In this document: in pieces, positions 27,318 through 39,870 of the stretch | Layout: the number at the start of each line of letters is the position of its first letter | Position numbering within the stretch: position 1 is the stretch's first letter | Origin: a bacterium | GTDB taxonomy: Bacteria; Desulfobacterota; Binatia; DP-6 | Direction of reading: 5' to 3' | Assembly: GCA_026129405.1 (NCBI GenBank) | Contig: JAHCID010000003.1 | Span: forward strand, 433,257 to 497,256 | Length of the DNA: 64,000 nt | Program-made: the position numbers and the translations under genes | The notes under the pieces: model-generated | What the model was told of the DNA's origin: nothing | What the model saw: only the letters and a program-made list of their open reading frames with translations | Database searches by the model: none

Positions 27318-28466
27318 ATGAGCGAGACGACGGCGGAGGTATACGGCGAACGGACGGCGACGGTCGACGAGGTGCGGGCCGAGCGCTTCGTGCTGGTCGA
27401 CGGCGACGGGCGCCGGCGTGCGGCGCTCGGCCCGGCCGACGACGGCGCGACCGGGCTGCTCCTCTACGACGCGCAGGAGCGGGCGAAAGCGCAGCTCGTG
27501 CTCGACGGCAGCGGCGCCGCGCACGTGAAGCTGCACGAGCGCGACGGCGACGTCGCCGCCTGGCTGGCGGTGGCGCGCAGCGGCTCGCCGAGCCTCTACC
27601 TGCGCGGCGTCAGCCGGCACGACCGGGGTGTGCGCGGCCACGCCGAGGTGTGCGTCGACGAGCACGGCTGCCCGGTCCTCAGCCTGCACGACCGCGAGGG
27701 CCAGGCCCGCGTCCTGCTCAGCCTCGACGACCGCGACGGCCGCCCGAGCCTCAGCTTCTCCGATGCCCAGGGCAACTCGCGCCTGGTCCTGAGCGAGGAC
27801 GGCAGCGGTGGCCTCCTCTACCTGTTCGATCGGGCGGGGGAGCCGCGCGGCGACGGCGTGCCCCACCTGCCGCTCGCCGAGCCGGCGCCCGCGGCCCCGG
27901 AGGCCACGCCGCCGCCGGTCGCGCCCATGGTCGCGCCGGCCCCGGCGGCCGACCCCAGGCGCTGGCCGCCCGGTCGCGCGGCTCGAGCGCGGGCGTTGGC
28001 GACGTCGCCTCGCGACCATCGCGGTGGCGCTCGTCGCCGCGGGCGGCGGCGCGCTCGGCGGCCGACTGCTGCCGCCGCTGGCGCCGCCGGCGAGTCGCCC
28101 CTGGCGCTCGCCACCACCGCGCCGGCCCCGGCGGCACCGCCCATCGTCGCAAGCGCCGGGCCGCGGCTCGAGGCCGAGGAGTTCGTGCTGCGCGACGCCG
28201 CCGGGGGCACGCGCGGACGCCTCGGGCTGCTGCCCGACGGCGCCCCGTATCTCCAGCTCGCGGGCGCCGACGGCGCCGGGCTCGTACAACTGGCCGTGCT
28301 GCCCGGCCCCGACGTCGTCTTCCAGCTCACCGCGGGCGACAGCGCGCTCCTCCTGAGCGCGGCGCCCGACGGGGCACCCTCGATCAGTCTCTACGAAGGC
28401 GATCGCGTCGTCTTCCAGGCCCCCGCCGGCGTCTCGCGCTTCCCCCCGCCGAGCGTCTGGCCCTGA
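27318..28466 (+). CDS. Beta-repeat protein with apparent internal compensating frameshifts
   Basis: I do not recognise a named family. The open frame of 382 codons starts at an ATG with a GGAGAGGGAA ribosome site. Residues 15-180 contain short repeats of the form 'hhL.D.dG..R..LG', such as ERFVLVDGDGRRRAALGP, LLLYDAQERAKAQLVLD and SLSFSDAQGNSRLVLSED. These suggest stacked beta-hairpins. A similar block returns at about residues 290-382 (EEFVLRDAAGGTRGRLGLL). Between them (about 212-263) this frame is Arg/Ala-rich with poor GC3. The +1 frame there encodes a clean membrane helix, LATIAVALVAAGGGALGG, at 28009-28080. The true protein is therefore probably repeat block, Pro-rich linker, helix, repeat block. 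Confidence 0.65.
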   Translation: MSETTAEVYGERTATVDEVRAERFVLVDGDGRRRAALGPADDGATGLLLYDAQERAKAQLVLDGSGAAHVKLHERDGDVAAWLAVARSGSPSLYLRGVSRHDRGVRGHAEVCVDEHGCPVLSLHDREGQARVLLSLDDRDGRPSLSFSDAQGNSRLVLSEDGSGGLLYLFDRAGEPRGDGVPHLPLAEPAPAAPEATPPPVAPMVAPAPAADPRRWPPGRAARARALATSPRDHRGGARRRGRRRARRPTAAAAGAAGESPLALATTAPAPAAPPIVASAGPRLEAEEFVLRDAAGGTRGRLGLLPDGAPYLQLAGADGAGLVQLAVLPGPDVVFQLTAGDSALLLSAAPDGAPSISLYEGDRVVFQAPAGVSRFPPPSVWP

Positions 28467-28486
28467 CGCCGGCGACCAGGCGTCAG
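28463..28486. terminator. Bidirectional hairpin between convergent genes
   Basis: CTGACGCC (28463-28470) and GGCGTCAG (28479-28486) form a perfect 8-bp stem with an 8-nt loop. It spans the short gap between the convergent beta-repeat and crotonase genes and overlaps both stop codons. Confidence 0.5.
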
Positions 28487-29337
28487 CGCTTGCGGCTGCC
28501 GTAGTCGCCGAAGGGATCGTCGCGCTCGCGCACCGCCTGGCGGAAGCCCACCCCCTGCGCGCGCGACACGAAGTCGAGCCCTTCCTGCGTGTGGCGCGCG
28601 ATGCCGTCGAACAGCGTGCCGAGCAGACGGCTGTTCGCGAAGCCCATGTGCTCGACGCTCTGGTTGCAGAGGAGCTTCAGCATGACGAGCTGGTTCAGGG
28701 GCACGCGGGCCATGCGCTCGGCGAGCGCGGTCGCGTGCGCCTCCAGGCGGTCATCGGGCACGGCCTCGAGGACGAGGCCCAGCTCGACCGCGCGGCGCGC
28801 GGGGATCTCGTCGCCGGTGAGGAGGTAGCGCTTCGCGCGCTCGAGGCCCATGCGGTAGACCCACATGGCGGTCGTCGGCGTGCCCCATACCCGCGACGGC
28901 GGGTAGCCGAAGCGGGCGCCTGCGCCGGCGACGATGAGGTCGGCGCACAAGACCATGTCGGTGCCGCCGCCGATGCACCAGCCCTGCGTCGCCGCGATCG
29001 TCGGCTTCTGCGCGTACCAGAGCTTCATGTAGGTATCGACGAAGCGCTTCATCATCCGGTAGTCGGCCACCGAGTCCCACGCGCGCTCGCGGCCCGCGGT
29101 CGCGCCCTCGGTCTCGGCGGCCTGCGCGACGGTCGACCAGTCGAGCCCGTAGCCCGCGCAGAACGCCGGCCCCTCGGCACGCAGCAGGATGACGCGCGCG
29201 TCGCGCTCGGCGTCGCCCGCATCGACCGCCGCGGCGAGCTCGTCGCGCAGCGTCGGCGTGATCGTGTTGTACTCGGCGGCGCGGCTGAGAACGATGTGGA
29301 ACACGCCGTTGCGGGTCTCGGTGCGCAGCGTCTGCAT
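28483..29337 (-). CDS. Crotonase-family enzyme (enoyl-CoA hydratase/isomerase)
   Basis: This 284-residue protein has the crotonase fold. The oxyanion-hole segments are visible as PAFCAGYGLDW (near residue 58) and WCIGGGTDMVLCADL (near 120). GYPPSRVWGTP and AKRYLLTGDEIPARRAVELGLVLE also fit acyl-CoA hydratases or isomerases. Typical catalytic glutamates at the standard hydratase positions are not obvious, so the exact reaction (hydration, isomerisation or hydrolysis of an acyl-CoA) is open. The ATG lies 6 nt after a TAGGGT -10-like box and lacks a ribosome site, suggesting a leaderless message. It is divergent from the subtilisin-like gene. Confidence 0.85.
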   Translation of the reverse strand: MQTLRTETRNGVFHIVLSRAAEYNTITPTLRDELAAAVDAGDAERDARVILLRAEGPAFCAGYGLDWSTVAQAAETEGATAGRERAWDSVADYRMMKRFVDTYMKLWYAQKPTIAATQGWCIGGGTDMVLCADLIVAGAGARFGYPPSRVWGTPTTAMWVYRMGLERAKRYLLTGDEIPARRAVELGLVLEAVPDDRLEAHATALAERMARVPLNQLVMLKLLCNQSVEHMGFANSRLLGTLFDGIARHTQEGLDFVSRAQGVGFRQAVRERDDPFGDYGSRKR

Positions 29338-29343
29338 GCGACG

Positions 29344-29372
29344 ACCCTAACCCGGCAGACGCTGCAGCGGAA
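29344..29372 (-). promoter_or_regulatory. Possible leaderless promoter of the crotonase gene
   Basis: TAGGGT (29344-29349) on the minus strand lies 6 nt from the ATG. A weak -35-like TTCCGC (29367-29372) is 17 nt further upstream. Confidence 0.3.
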
Positions 29373-29418
29373 CGGCACGACTCGACAGCAACGCCGCCCT
29401 CGTCGATGCTACGGCGCC

Positions 29419-31692
29419 ATGCCGGGGCTCCTGGTGGCCGCGCTCGCGCTGGCGGGCGCCCTGACGACGCCCGCGGCCGCGCAGGTCCCGGGCGCCACCG
29501 CGACGGTGCTGCCGCCCGTCACACCGGCGGCCCGCGACCACGGCCCGGCGCGCAAGCTCGACCGGCGGCTGCGCCGGCTCGCCGAGGCGCCGGCCAGCAG
29601 CACGGCGCGGCAGACCGAGACCGTGGCGGTCACGGTGCGGCTCGGCGATCCCACGGGCCTCGATCGGCTCGCCGGGCTCGGGCTCGTCGTCGAGCGTCGC
29701 GCCGGCCGCGTCGTCGAGGGCCGCATCGCCCTGGAGGCGCTGCCGGCGCTCGCTGCGGACGCCGCCGTGCGCACGGTGCGGCCGACCGAGCGCGGCGTCC
29801 TCCGCGCCGGGGCCGTGGTCACCCAGGGCGATGCGGCGAGCGGCGCCGACCTCGTGCGCGCGCAGCGCGGGTTCACCGGCAGCGGCGTCACCGTCGGCGT
29901 GATCTCGGACGGCGTCGACTCCGCCGCGGCCGCGGCGGCGCGCGGCGAGCTGCCGCCGGTCGTCGTGCCCGCCGACGCGCGCTGCGCCAACGGCAGCGGC
30001 GACGAGGGTACGGCGCTGCTCGAGATCGTCCACGACGTCGCCCCGGGAGCGAGCCTGCTGTTCTCCGGCGGACTGTCGAGCCCGCTCGGCTTCGCCGACT
30101 CGGTGCGCTGCCTCACGGCGGCCGGGGCGCAGGTGATCGTCGACGACATCGCCTTCTTCTCCGAGCCGTTCTTCGAGGACGGTCCGGTCGCGCAGGCGGT
30201 GCGCGAGGCGGTGGGCGGCGGCGTCTCCTTCCACAGTGCGGCCGGCAACCAGGCGGGGACGCACTGGGAGGGACCGTTCCGCGCCTCGCCGGGCACGGGC
30301 TTCCACGACTTTCGCGGTGGCCCCGTCGACAACGTCGCCGAGGTGCTCGTGGCGCCGCAGGGCAGCGTCGGCTGCGCGCTCCAGTGGGACGATCCCTTCG
30401 GCGCCTCGGGCAACGACTACGATCTCTTCCTCCTGCGCGAGCCGTTCGCCAACTTCGACGCCGTCGACACCAGCGAGAACGTCCAGAGCGGCGACGGCGA
30501 CCCGTTCGAGCTGGTGTCGGCGCGCAACAACACGTCGGGGACGCTGCGGCTCGGGCTGGCGATCCGGCGGCGCAGCGGCGCCGCGGCGCGCACGCTCGAG
30601 CTGGTCTGCTTCCGCAACGTCTCGGGCTTCGAGTTCCCCGTCCCGGCGGGCAGCATCGTCGGGCACCCGGCGGTGCCGGAGGTGGTCGCGGTGGGCGCGA
30701 TCGACGTCGCCGATCCCGGCCTCGACACGGTCGAGGGCTTCAGCTCGCAGGGCCCGTCGCGCATCGTCTTCCCGGCCCCGGCGATGCGCACGAAGCCGGA
30801 CCTCGTGGCCTTCGACGGCGTCGCCACCTCGGTTCCCGGCTTCGCCCCGTTCTACGGCACCTCGGCGGCGGCGCCGCACACGGCCGCCGTCGCGGCGCTC
30901 ATGCTCCAGAAGAACCCGTTCCTGCGCCCGGCGGAGATCGCGAGCGCGCTCACGACCTCCGCCATCGACATCGGCGCGCCGGGCGTCGACACGGTCTCGG
31001 GCGCCGGACGCCTCGACGCGCTCGGCGCCGTCGACGCCACGCCGGCGCCCGAGTGCTTCACCGACGCCGACCCCGACTGCGTCGACGGCGACCCCTGCAC
31101 GCAGGATCGCTGCGAGCGCGGGCGCTGCGTCCACCCGCCCGTCCCGTGCGACGACGGCGACCCGTGCAACGGCATCGAGACCTGCGAGCCCACGACGGGC
31201 GCGTGCCTCGCGGGCACGCCGCAGCCGGACGGCACGCCCTGTCCCGACGGCGACGTCTGCGACGGCGACGAGGTGTGCGCCGGCAGCGTCTGCCGCCCCG
31301 GCGTCGCGCTCGAGTGTCGCGACCCCGACCCGTGCAGCATCGACGCCTGCGACCCGGCAGGGGGGTGCTTCTTCCCGCCGCAGCAGGGCTTCGACGCCGT
31401 CCTCTGCCTCCTCGGCCAGGGCCTCCCGGACTGCGACGGCGAGGCGCTGCCGCGGCTCGTCGAGCGCCGCTTCGCGCGCGCGAACGTGCTCGTCGAGCGG
31501 GCGACGCAGGCGAAGAAGGTCCGCAAGCAGCGGCTCCGCCTGCGGCGGGCCGCGCGGCAGCTCGAGCGCGCGGCGGCGCGCGTGCGGCGGGTCGTGCGAC
31601 GCGGGCGGCTCTCGGAGAGCTGCGGCGCCGCGGTGCAGGCACGGCTCGGCGAGGGCGCGGGCCGCGCGCGCGGGATCGCGGCGTCGCTCTAG
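29419..31692 (+). CDS. Exported S8 (subtilisin-like) protein with non-canonical active site and Cys-rich repeats
   Basis: This 757-residue protein has a signal peptide (cleavage near AAAQ at 21), a propeptide-like region (to about 150) and an S8 fold. Asp164 lies in GVTVGVISDGVDS and Ser482 in YGTSAAAPHTAA. Where subtilisins have the catalytic histidine (HGT), this protein has DEGTALLEIVHDVAPGA with Glu196. It may use a Ser-Glu-Asp set or be inactive. Residues 560-655 contain Cys-rich repeats built on DGDPC (GDPCTQDRC, GDPCNGIETC), common in surface proteins of Deltaproteobacteria-like genomes. A helical Arg-rich tail follows. The ATG at 29419 opens into the signal peptide. A secreted or cell-surface location is likely. 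Confidence 0.8.
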   Translation: MPGLLVAALALAGALTTPAAAQVPGATATVLPPVTPAARDHGPARKLDRRLRRLAEAPASSTARQTETVAVTVRLGDPTGLDRLAGLGLVVERRAGRVVEGRIALEALPALAADAAVRTVRPTERGVLRAGAVVTQGDAASGADLVRAQRGFTGSGVTVGVISDGVDSAAAAAARGELPPVVVPADARCANGSGDEGTALLEIVHDVAPGASLLFSGGLSSPLGFADSVRCLTAAGAQVIVDDIAFFSEPFFEDGPVAQAVREAVGGGVSFHSAAGNQAGTHWEGPFRASPGTGFHDFRGGPVDNVAEVLVAPQGSVGCALQWDDPFGASGNDYDLFLLREPFANFDAVDTSENVQSGDGDPFELVSARNNTSGTLRLGLAIRRRSGAAARTLELVCFRNVSGFEFPVPAGSIVGHPAVPEVVAVGAIDVADPGLDTVEGFSSQGPSRIVFPAPAMRTKPDLVAFDGVATSVPGFAPFYGTSAAAPHTAAVAALMLQKNPFLRPAEIASALTTSAIDIGAPGVDTVSGAGRLDALGAVDATPAPECFTDADPDCVDGDPCTQDRCERGRCVHPPVPCDDGDPCNGIETCEPTTGACLAGTPQPDGTPCPDGDVCDGDEVCAGSVCRPGVALECRDPDPCSIDACDPAGGCFFPPQQGFDAVLCLLGQGLPDCDGEALPRLVERRFARANVLVERATQAKKVRKQRLRLRRAARQLERAAARVRRVVRRGRLSESCGAAVQARLGEGAGRARGIAASL

Positions 31693-31829
31693 TCCAGCTC
31701 TCGTCCGCCGGTGCGGCTCGGGACCGCGCGGCGATGGGCTTCGCCGCGTCGGCGCGCGGATCGCGAACGGCGGCGCGCGCCCGCGGGCGGTCGACGTCGG
31801 GCCTGGCATGCGTGCTACAGGTCGCGCCG

Positions 31830-33185
31830 ATGCGGTCGTCGCCGTTCCTGCGTGCGCTCGAAGCCGGGCTCGCGCCCGTCGCGCCGGGCGAGCATCTCGT
31901 CCTCGCGGTATCGGGGGGCCCCGATTCGACGGCGATGCTGGCGGGCGTCGCCGCGCTCGCGGGGGCGCGGGGCTGGACGGTCACGGCGGTGCACGTCGAC
32001 CACGGCCTCCGCGGCGCCGAGAGCGCCGACGAGGGGGCGCGCGTCGCCGCGCTCGCGGCACGGCTGGGCGCCGCCTGCGTGCGCCGCACGCTGGCGATGA
32101 CGCCGGGCCCCGGCCTCGAGGCGCGGGCCCGGCGCCGGCGTTACGCGGCGCTGCTCGGCGTCGTGTCCGAGCTCGGCGCGACGCGCCTCTGCACGGCGCA
32201 CACGCGCGACGATCAGGCCGAGACCGTGCTGCTGCGCCTGCTACGCGGGGCAGGGCGCCGCGGCCTCGGCGGCATGCGCCCGCGCCGCGGCAAGCTCCTG
32301 CGTCCGCTGCTCGGTGCCAGCCGTGCCGACGTCCGGCGCTATCTCGCCGAGCGCGGCCTCGACGCCGCCGTGGACCGCACCAACGCCGACCTGCGCCACA
32401 CCCGCAACCGGGTACGGCGCCTGGCGCTGCCGTTCCTGGCGGCAGAGTTCGACGCGCGGCTTCCGGAGCGTCTCGCGGCGCTCGCGATGCGCCTGCGCGA
32501 CGAGGACGACCTGCTGGCCGCGCTGGCGGCCGAACGCCTGCGGGCGCTCGCCGACGCGACGGGCCTCTCCGTCGCAGCCGCGGCCGAGCCGCCGGCGCTG
32601 GCCCGCCGCGTGGTGCGTGCCTGGCTCGAGCAGGGCCGGCGCGCCGACGTCGATGCCCGTCACGTCGAGCGGGTCCTCGACCTGGCCGCCGGCCGGGAAC
32701 GCGGCACGATCGCGATCCCCGGGGCGTCGCGGGTGGTCCGCGAGGGCGATCGGCTCCTCCGCCGGGTCGGGCGCGCGGCCCCGCCGGCGGTGCCGTTCGC
32801 ACTGCGCGTGATGCCGGGCGAGACCATCGAGGCGCCGGACGGGGAATGGCGGATGGCGCTGTCGGCGGTGCGGGCGCGGGCCGAGGACGAGTGGCGTCCA
32901 CCACCGGGTCCGCAGGCGCTCTTCGACGCCGCCCGCCTGCCGACCGGACTCGTGGTCCGGCCGCCGCGGCCCGGCGATCGCGTCCGCATCGCCGGCGTGG
33001 GTACCCGCAAGCTGAGCGACGTCCTGATCGACCGCAAGGTACCCCGCGAGGCGCGTGGCCACCTCCCGGTGCTGGTCGGTGACGGCACCGTCCTGTGGGT
33101 CCCCGGGGTCGTGCGCGCCGCGACCGCGCTCCTCGAGAGCGACACGAGGTGGGTCGTCGCGGCGACCTGGGTCACGAAAGGCTGA
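31830..33185 (+). CDS. tilS: tRNA(Ile)-lysidine synthetase TilS
   Basis: TilS converts C34 of tRNA-Ile(CAU) to lysidine with ATP and lysine, so that AUA is read as Ile. The 451-residue product has the PP-loop SGGPDSTA (near residue 30), then VHVDHGLRG, the CTAHTRDDQAET segment and RPLLGASRADVRRYLAERG. A C-terminal TilS domain ends with VRPPRPGDRVRIAGVGTRKLSDVLIDRKVPR. The ATG at 31830 lies 8 nt after a TACAGG box with no ribosome site, so a leaderless start is possible. ftsH follows after 65 nt, the common tilS-ftsH pairing in bacteria. Confidence 0.95.
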   Translation: MRSSPFLRALEAGLAPVAPGEHLVLAVSGGPDSTAMLAGVAALAGARGWTVTAVHVDHGLRGAESADEGARVAALAARLGAACVRRTLAMTPGPGLEARARRRRYAALLGVVSELGATRLCTAHTRDDQAETVLLRLLRGAGRRGLGGMRPRRGKLLRPLLGASRADVRRYLAERGLDAAVDRTNADLRHTRNRVRRLALPFLAAEFDARLPERLAALAMRLRDEDDLLAALAAERLRALADATGLSVAAAAEPPALARRVVRAWLEQGRRADVDARHVERVLDLAAGRERGTIAIPGASRVVREGDRLLRRVGRAAPPAVPFALRVMPGETIEAPDGEWRMALSAVRARAEDEWRPPPGPQALFDAARLPTGLVVRPPRPGDRVRIAGVGTRKLSDVLIDRKVPREARGHLPVLVGDGTVLWVPGVVRAATALLESDTRWVVAATWVTKG

Positions 33186-33191
33186 GCTGCA

Positions 33192-33220
33192 TTGCCCCTG
33201 AAAAACCCCCGTGGTAGCTT
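33192..33220 (+). promoter_or_regulatory. Putative promoter upstream of ftsH
   Basis: TTGCCC (33192-33197) and TAGCTT (33215-33220) are 17 nt apart and 30 nt before the TTG start of ftsH. A heat-shock-type sigma-32 element was considered but the -10 does not fit. Confidence 0.35.
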
Positions 33221-33250
33221 TTCGAGACGCGCAACGGTGAAGAGGAATCC

Positions 33251-35086
<1,836 letters not shown>

Positions 35087-35167
35087 CGAGGACGTGGGTC
35101 GGGCCGTCGCTGCTGCGCCGCCGTCGCCTGCGGGCCACGGCGGTCAGGGGAGCGCGGGGAGGGGGGA

Positions 35168-35920
35168 GTGAGCGAGCTGATCCTGGGCTTCCGCTGGCAG
35201 GACGGCGTCGACATCGTCCTCCTGACCATCGGGATCTATTCCGGGATCAACCTGATCCGCGGGACCCGCGCGGCGCCGATGCTGATCGGCCTCGCCATGG
35301 TCTACGGGGTCTACTTCCTCTCGGCGCAGTTCGAGATCTACACCGTCAACGTCCTCCTCAACTACGTCCTCGGCTGGTCCCTCGTCCTCGTCTTCATCGT
35401 CTTCCAGAACGACATCCGCCGCGTGCTGACGCAGGTGGGGACCGGGCCGCTGTTCTCGCAGCGCGACCGCGTGCAGCAGAACCAGGCGGTGGAGGAGCTG
35501 GTGAAGGCGGTGTCGCACCTGGCGGGCCGCCGCACCGGCGCCCTCATCTGCCTCCAGAACGAGGTCGGCCTGAACGAGTACGTCGACGTGGGCACGCGGC
35601 TCGACGCGCGCGTCTCGCGCGAGCTCGTGACCAGCATCTTCCTCCCCGACTCGCCGATCCACGACGGCGCCCTCATCATCCAGCACGGCCGCATCACCGC
35701 CGCCGGCTGCTTCCTGCCCCTCACCACCAACCCCAACGTTTCGAAGACCCTCGGCACGCGCCACCGCGCCGCCATCGGCCTCACGGAGGAGACGGACGCC
35801 GTCGTGCTGGTCGTCTCCGAGGAGGACGGCACGATCTCCCTCGTCCGCGAGGGCAAGATCACGCGCGACGTCGACGCGGCCACGCTGCGCACGACCTTGC
35901 AGCAGCTGCTCGTAGGATGA
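35168..35920 (+). CDS. cdaA: Diadenylate cyclase CdaA
   Basis: CdaA condenses two ATP to cyclic di-AMP. The 250-residue protein has three N-terminal membrane helices and a DAC domain with DSPIHDGALI (DGA motif) and GTRHRAAIGL (RHR motif). Regulatory partner CdaR and product-pathway enzyme GlmM are encoded next in the usual cdaA-cdaR-glmM order. GTG start with a GGGGAGGGGGG ribosome site. The folP gene that often sits between ftsH and cdaA in related genomes is absent; only 81 non-coding nt separate them. Confidence 0.95.
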   Translation: MSELILGFRWQDGVDIVLLTIGIYSGINLIRGTRAAPMLIGLAMVYGVYFLSAQFEIYTVNVLLNYVLGWSLVLVFIVFQNDIRRVLTQVGTGPLFSQRDRVQQNQAVEELVKAVSHLAGRRTGALICLQNEVGLNEYVDVGTRLDARVSRELVTSIFLPDSPIHDGALIIQHGRITAAGCFLPLTTNPNVSKTLGTRHRAAIGLTEETDAVVLVVSEEDGTISLVREGKITRDVDAATLRTTLQQLLVG

Positions 35921-35930
35921 GCGGACCGCG

Positions 35931-36970
35931 ATGAGGCTGCCCGATCTCCGACTGCGGCGCCGGCCGCGCCGCGACGGCGGCGACGAGCCGGGCGGGTGGC
36001 AGCTGCCGGAGTGGCTGCGGCCGCGGCTGCCGCGCCCGGGTCAGCTGCGGGCCTCGTTGCGCCACAACAGCGGACTCAAGCTGATCTCGCTGATCCTCGC
36101 CTGCTTCCTCTGGTACTCGATCAACGCGCTCGAGCGCGACGCCGAGCGCAGCATCGAGGTGCCGGTGTCGATCCGCCGCACGCCGCCCGACCTCATCGTG
36201 ACGACGCCGCCCACGAAGCCGGTCATGGTGACGCTGCGCGGGCCGCGGACCATCCTCGACGGCGTCGACGAGGGCAAGTCGCGGCTCGTCGTCGACCTGT
36301 CCGGTGCCGCCCCGGGCGAGGCTCGGGTCGAGCTCAACGAAGGCATGCTCCAGCCCGAGATGCCGCGCCGTCTGAAGGTGCTGCGCATGCAGCCCGCGCG
36401 GCTCAAGGTCCGCGTCGAGCCGCTGGCGAAAAAGCGCCTGCCCGTGCGGCTCAACCTGGCAGGCTCGCCGGCCCTCGGCTATAGGATCACCGGCTCGAGC
36501 ATCACGCCCGACCACGTCGAAGTGAGCGGCCCGAGGAGCAAGGTGGACGGCCTGACCGAGATCGCCACCGAGTCGGTCAGCCTGCATGGGCTGGCGAAGC
36601 CGCTCGACCGGGGCGTGCCGCTCGAATGGGTCGCGGACTACGTATCGGTGGTGCCGGACCGGGTCCGCGTGCAGGTACAGTTCGAAGAGGAGATGGTCGT
36701 CCGCGAGTTCCGCAACGTACGGGTACACGTGCTGAACGCGGACGACGCCAAGATCAGCCGGGCCATGGTGGACATCGCGGTTTCGGCGCCGCAGCGCCTG
36801 CTGCACAACTTCAAGCTGAGCGGCCAGGTGGCGACGGTGGACGCCGCCGGGCTCGAGCCGGGCGTGCACCAGCTGCCGGTGCAGGTGAACATGCCGCCGG
36901 GATTCGACGTGACGGCGGTCGAGCCGCAGACGCTCGAGGTGACGCTGCCGCCGGCGTCGGGGGGACGTTG

Positions 36971-36971
<1 letters not shown>
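35931..36971 (+). CDS. cdaR: YbbR-domain protein CdaR, regulator of CdaA
   Basis: This 346-residue protein has one membrane-spanning helix ([19 protein letters not shown], about residues 49-67) after a long basic cytoplasmic N-terminus. Several YbbR repeats follow on the extracytoplasmic side, with recurrent VPV..., PV..TL.GP... and ...VQVxF segments. CdaR binds and modulates CdaA in other bacteria, and the gene context here is the same. The ATG is 10 nt downstream of the cdaA stop, and the glmM ATG overlaps its stop codon as TGATG. Confidence 0.88.
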
Positions 36972-38325
<1,354 letters not shown>

Positions 38326-38329
<4 letters not shown>

Positions 38330-39870
38330 CGCTGGTCACGGCGGCCGAGATGCGCGCGCTCGATCGCTTCGCGATCGAGCACGGCACGCCGGGACGGGTC
38401 CTCATGGAGCGGGCCGGCGCCGGCGCGGCGCGCGCGCTGCGGGCCCGCTTCGGCCGCGTGCGCGGGCCGGTGGTGATCGTCTGCGGCAAGGGCAACAACG
38501 GCGGCGACGGCTTCGTCGTCGCGCGCCACCTGAAGGCGGCGAAGCGGCCCGTCGATGTGTGGTTGGCGGGCCGCCGCGAGGACCTGCGCGGGGACGCGGC
38601 CTGGGCCGCCGGACGCTGGCGCGGGCCGGTGCAGCACCTCGCCGGCGACGGCGACGTCGCCCGGCTCGCGGTGCGCCTGGCGCGGGCCGGCGTGGTGGTC
38701 GACGCGCTCCTCGGAACCGGGCTCGACAAGCCGGTGACGGGGACCTTCGCCCGCGTCATCGAGGCCATCAACGCGAGCGGCCGCCCGGTGCTCGCGATCG
38801 ACCTGCCCTCGGGGATGCACGCCGACACCGGGGCGCCGCTCGGGGTCGCGGTGCAGGCGACGGCCACGGTCACGTTCGCGTTCGCGAAGATCGGGCAGGT
38901 GACGTACCCGGGGCTCGCACGCTGCGGCCCGCTCGACGTGGTCGACATCGGCATTCCCGACGCCGCCCTCGCCGCGGTCGCCCCGCGTGCCCGTCTGCTC
39001 GACGACGCCGGCGTCGGCGCCCTCCTCGCGCCGCGGCGCCCGGACAGCCACAAGGGGACCTACGGCCACGTGCTCGTCGTCGCCGGCTCGCGCGGCAAGG
39101 GCGGGGCGGCGGTGCTGTGCTCCCATGCCGCCGGGCGCACGGGCGCCGGACTGACGACCCTGGCGCTGCCGGCGGCGCTCCAGCCGCAGCTCGAAGCCCG
39201 GGTCCCCGAGATCATGACCGCGGACCTGCCCGACGGGCCGGACGGCACCGCATCGGCAGGCGACGGCGGCGCCATCGACCGGCTGCTCGCCGGCCGCGCC
39301 GCGGTGGTCTGCGGGCCGGGGCTCGGGCAGAACCCGGGGGTGAAGGCGCTCGTGGCGCGCGTCCTCCAGGGCACGACCGCGCCCCTGGTGCTCGACGCCG
39401 ACGGCCTCAACGCCGTCGACGCGGCGCTGCTGCGCCGCCGGAGCGCGCCGACGATCGTCACCCCGCACCCCGGCGAGATGTCGCGTCTCGTCGGCCTGCC
39501 CACGGCCGAGGTGCAGGCCGACCGTCCGGGGGTAGCGCGGCGGTTCGCGGCCGACACGGGCGTGGTCGTCGTGCTGAAGGGCGCGCGCACGCTGATCGCC
39601 GCTCCCGACGGCACGCTCGCCGTCTGTCCGACCGGCAACCCCGGCATGGCGACGGGCGGCATGGGCGACGTCCTCGCGGGGGTCACGGGCGGGCTCCTCG
39701 CCCAGGGCCTCGCGCCGCTCGACGCGGCCTGTCTGGCGGTGTACCTGCACGGCGCGGCGGCGGACGCGGTCGCGGCGCGTCGGGGACAGGTCGGCCTCCT
39801 GGCCGGGGACCTGCTCGACGAGCTGCCTCCCACGCTGGCGCGCCTGCAGCAGGCCGCCCGTCATGACTGA
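38326..39870 (+). CDS. nnrD: Bifunctional NAD(P)H-hydrate epimerase/dehydratase
   Basis: This fused metabolite-repair enzyme restores NAD(P)H damaged by hydration. The 514-residue product has an N-terminal epimerase domain (YjeF_N) with [13 protein letters not shown] near residue 50. It continues with the C-terminal ADP-dependent dehydratase domain with [20 protein letters not shown] (about 245-264), [21 protein letters not shown] and [15 protein letters not shown]. The order and length match the E. coli Nnr fusion. GTG start overlaps the glmM stop by 4 nt; the tsaE start lies 8 nt inside its end. Confidence 0.95.

Noticed and set aside
31080-31370. DGDPC repeats as a DNA repeat array or CRISPR
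   Set aside because: They are protein-level Cys-rich repeats inside one coding sequence; spacing and nucleotide sequence vary, with no direct repeats and unique spacers.
33192-33220. Sigma-32 heat-shock promoter before ftsH
   Set aside because: The CTGAAAA string is suggestive, but no CCCCAT-type -10 follows at the right distance; a sigma-70 pair fits better.
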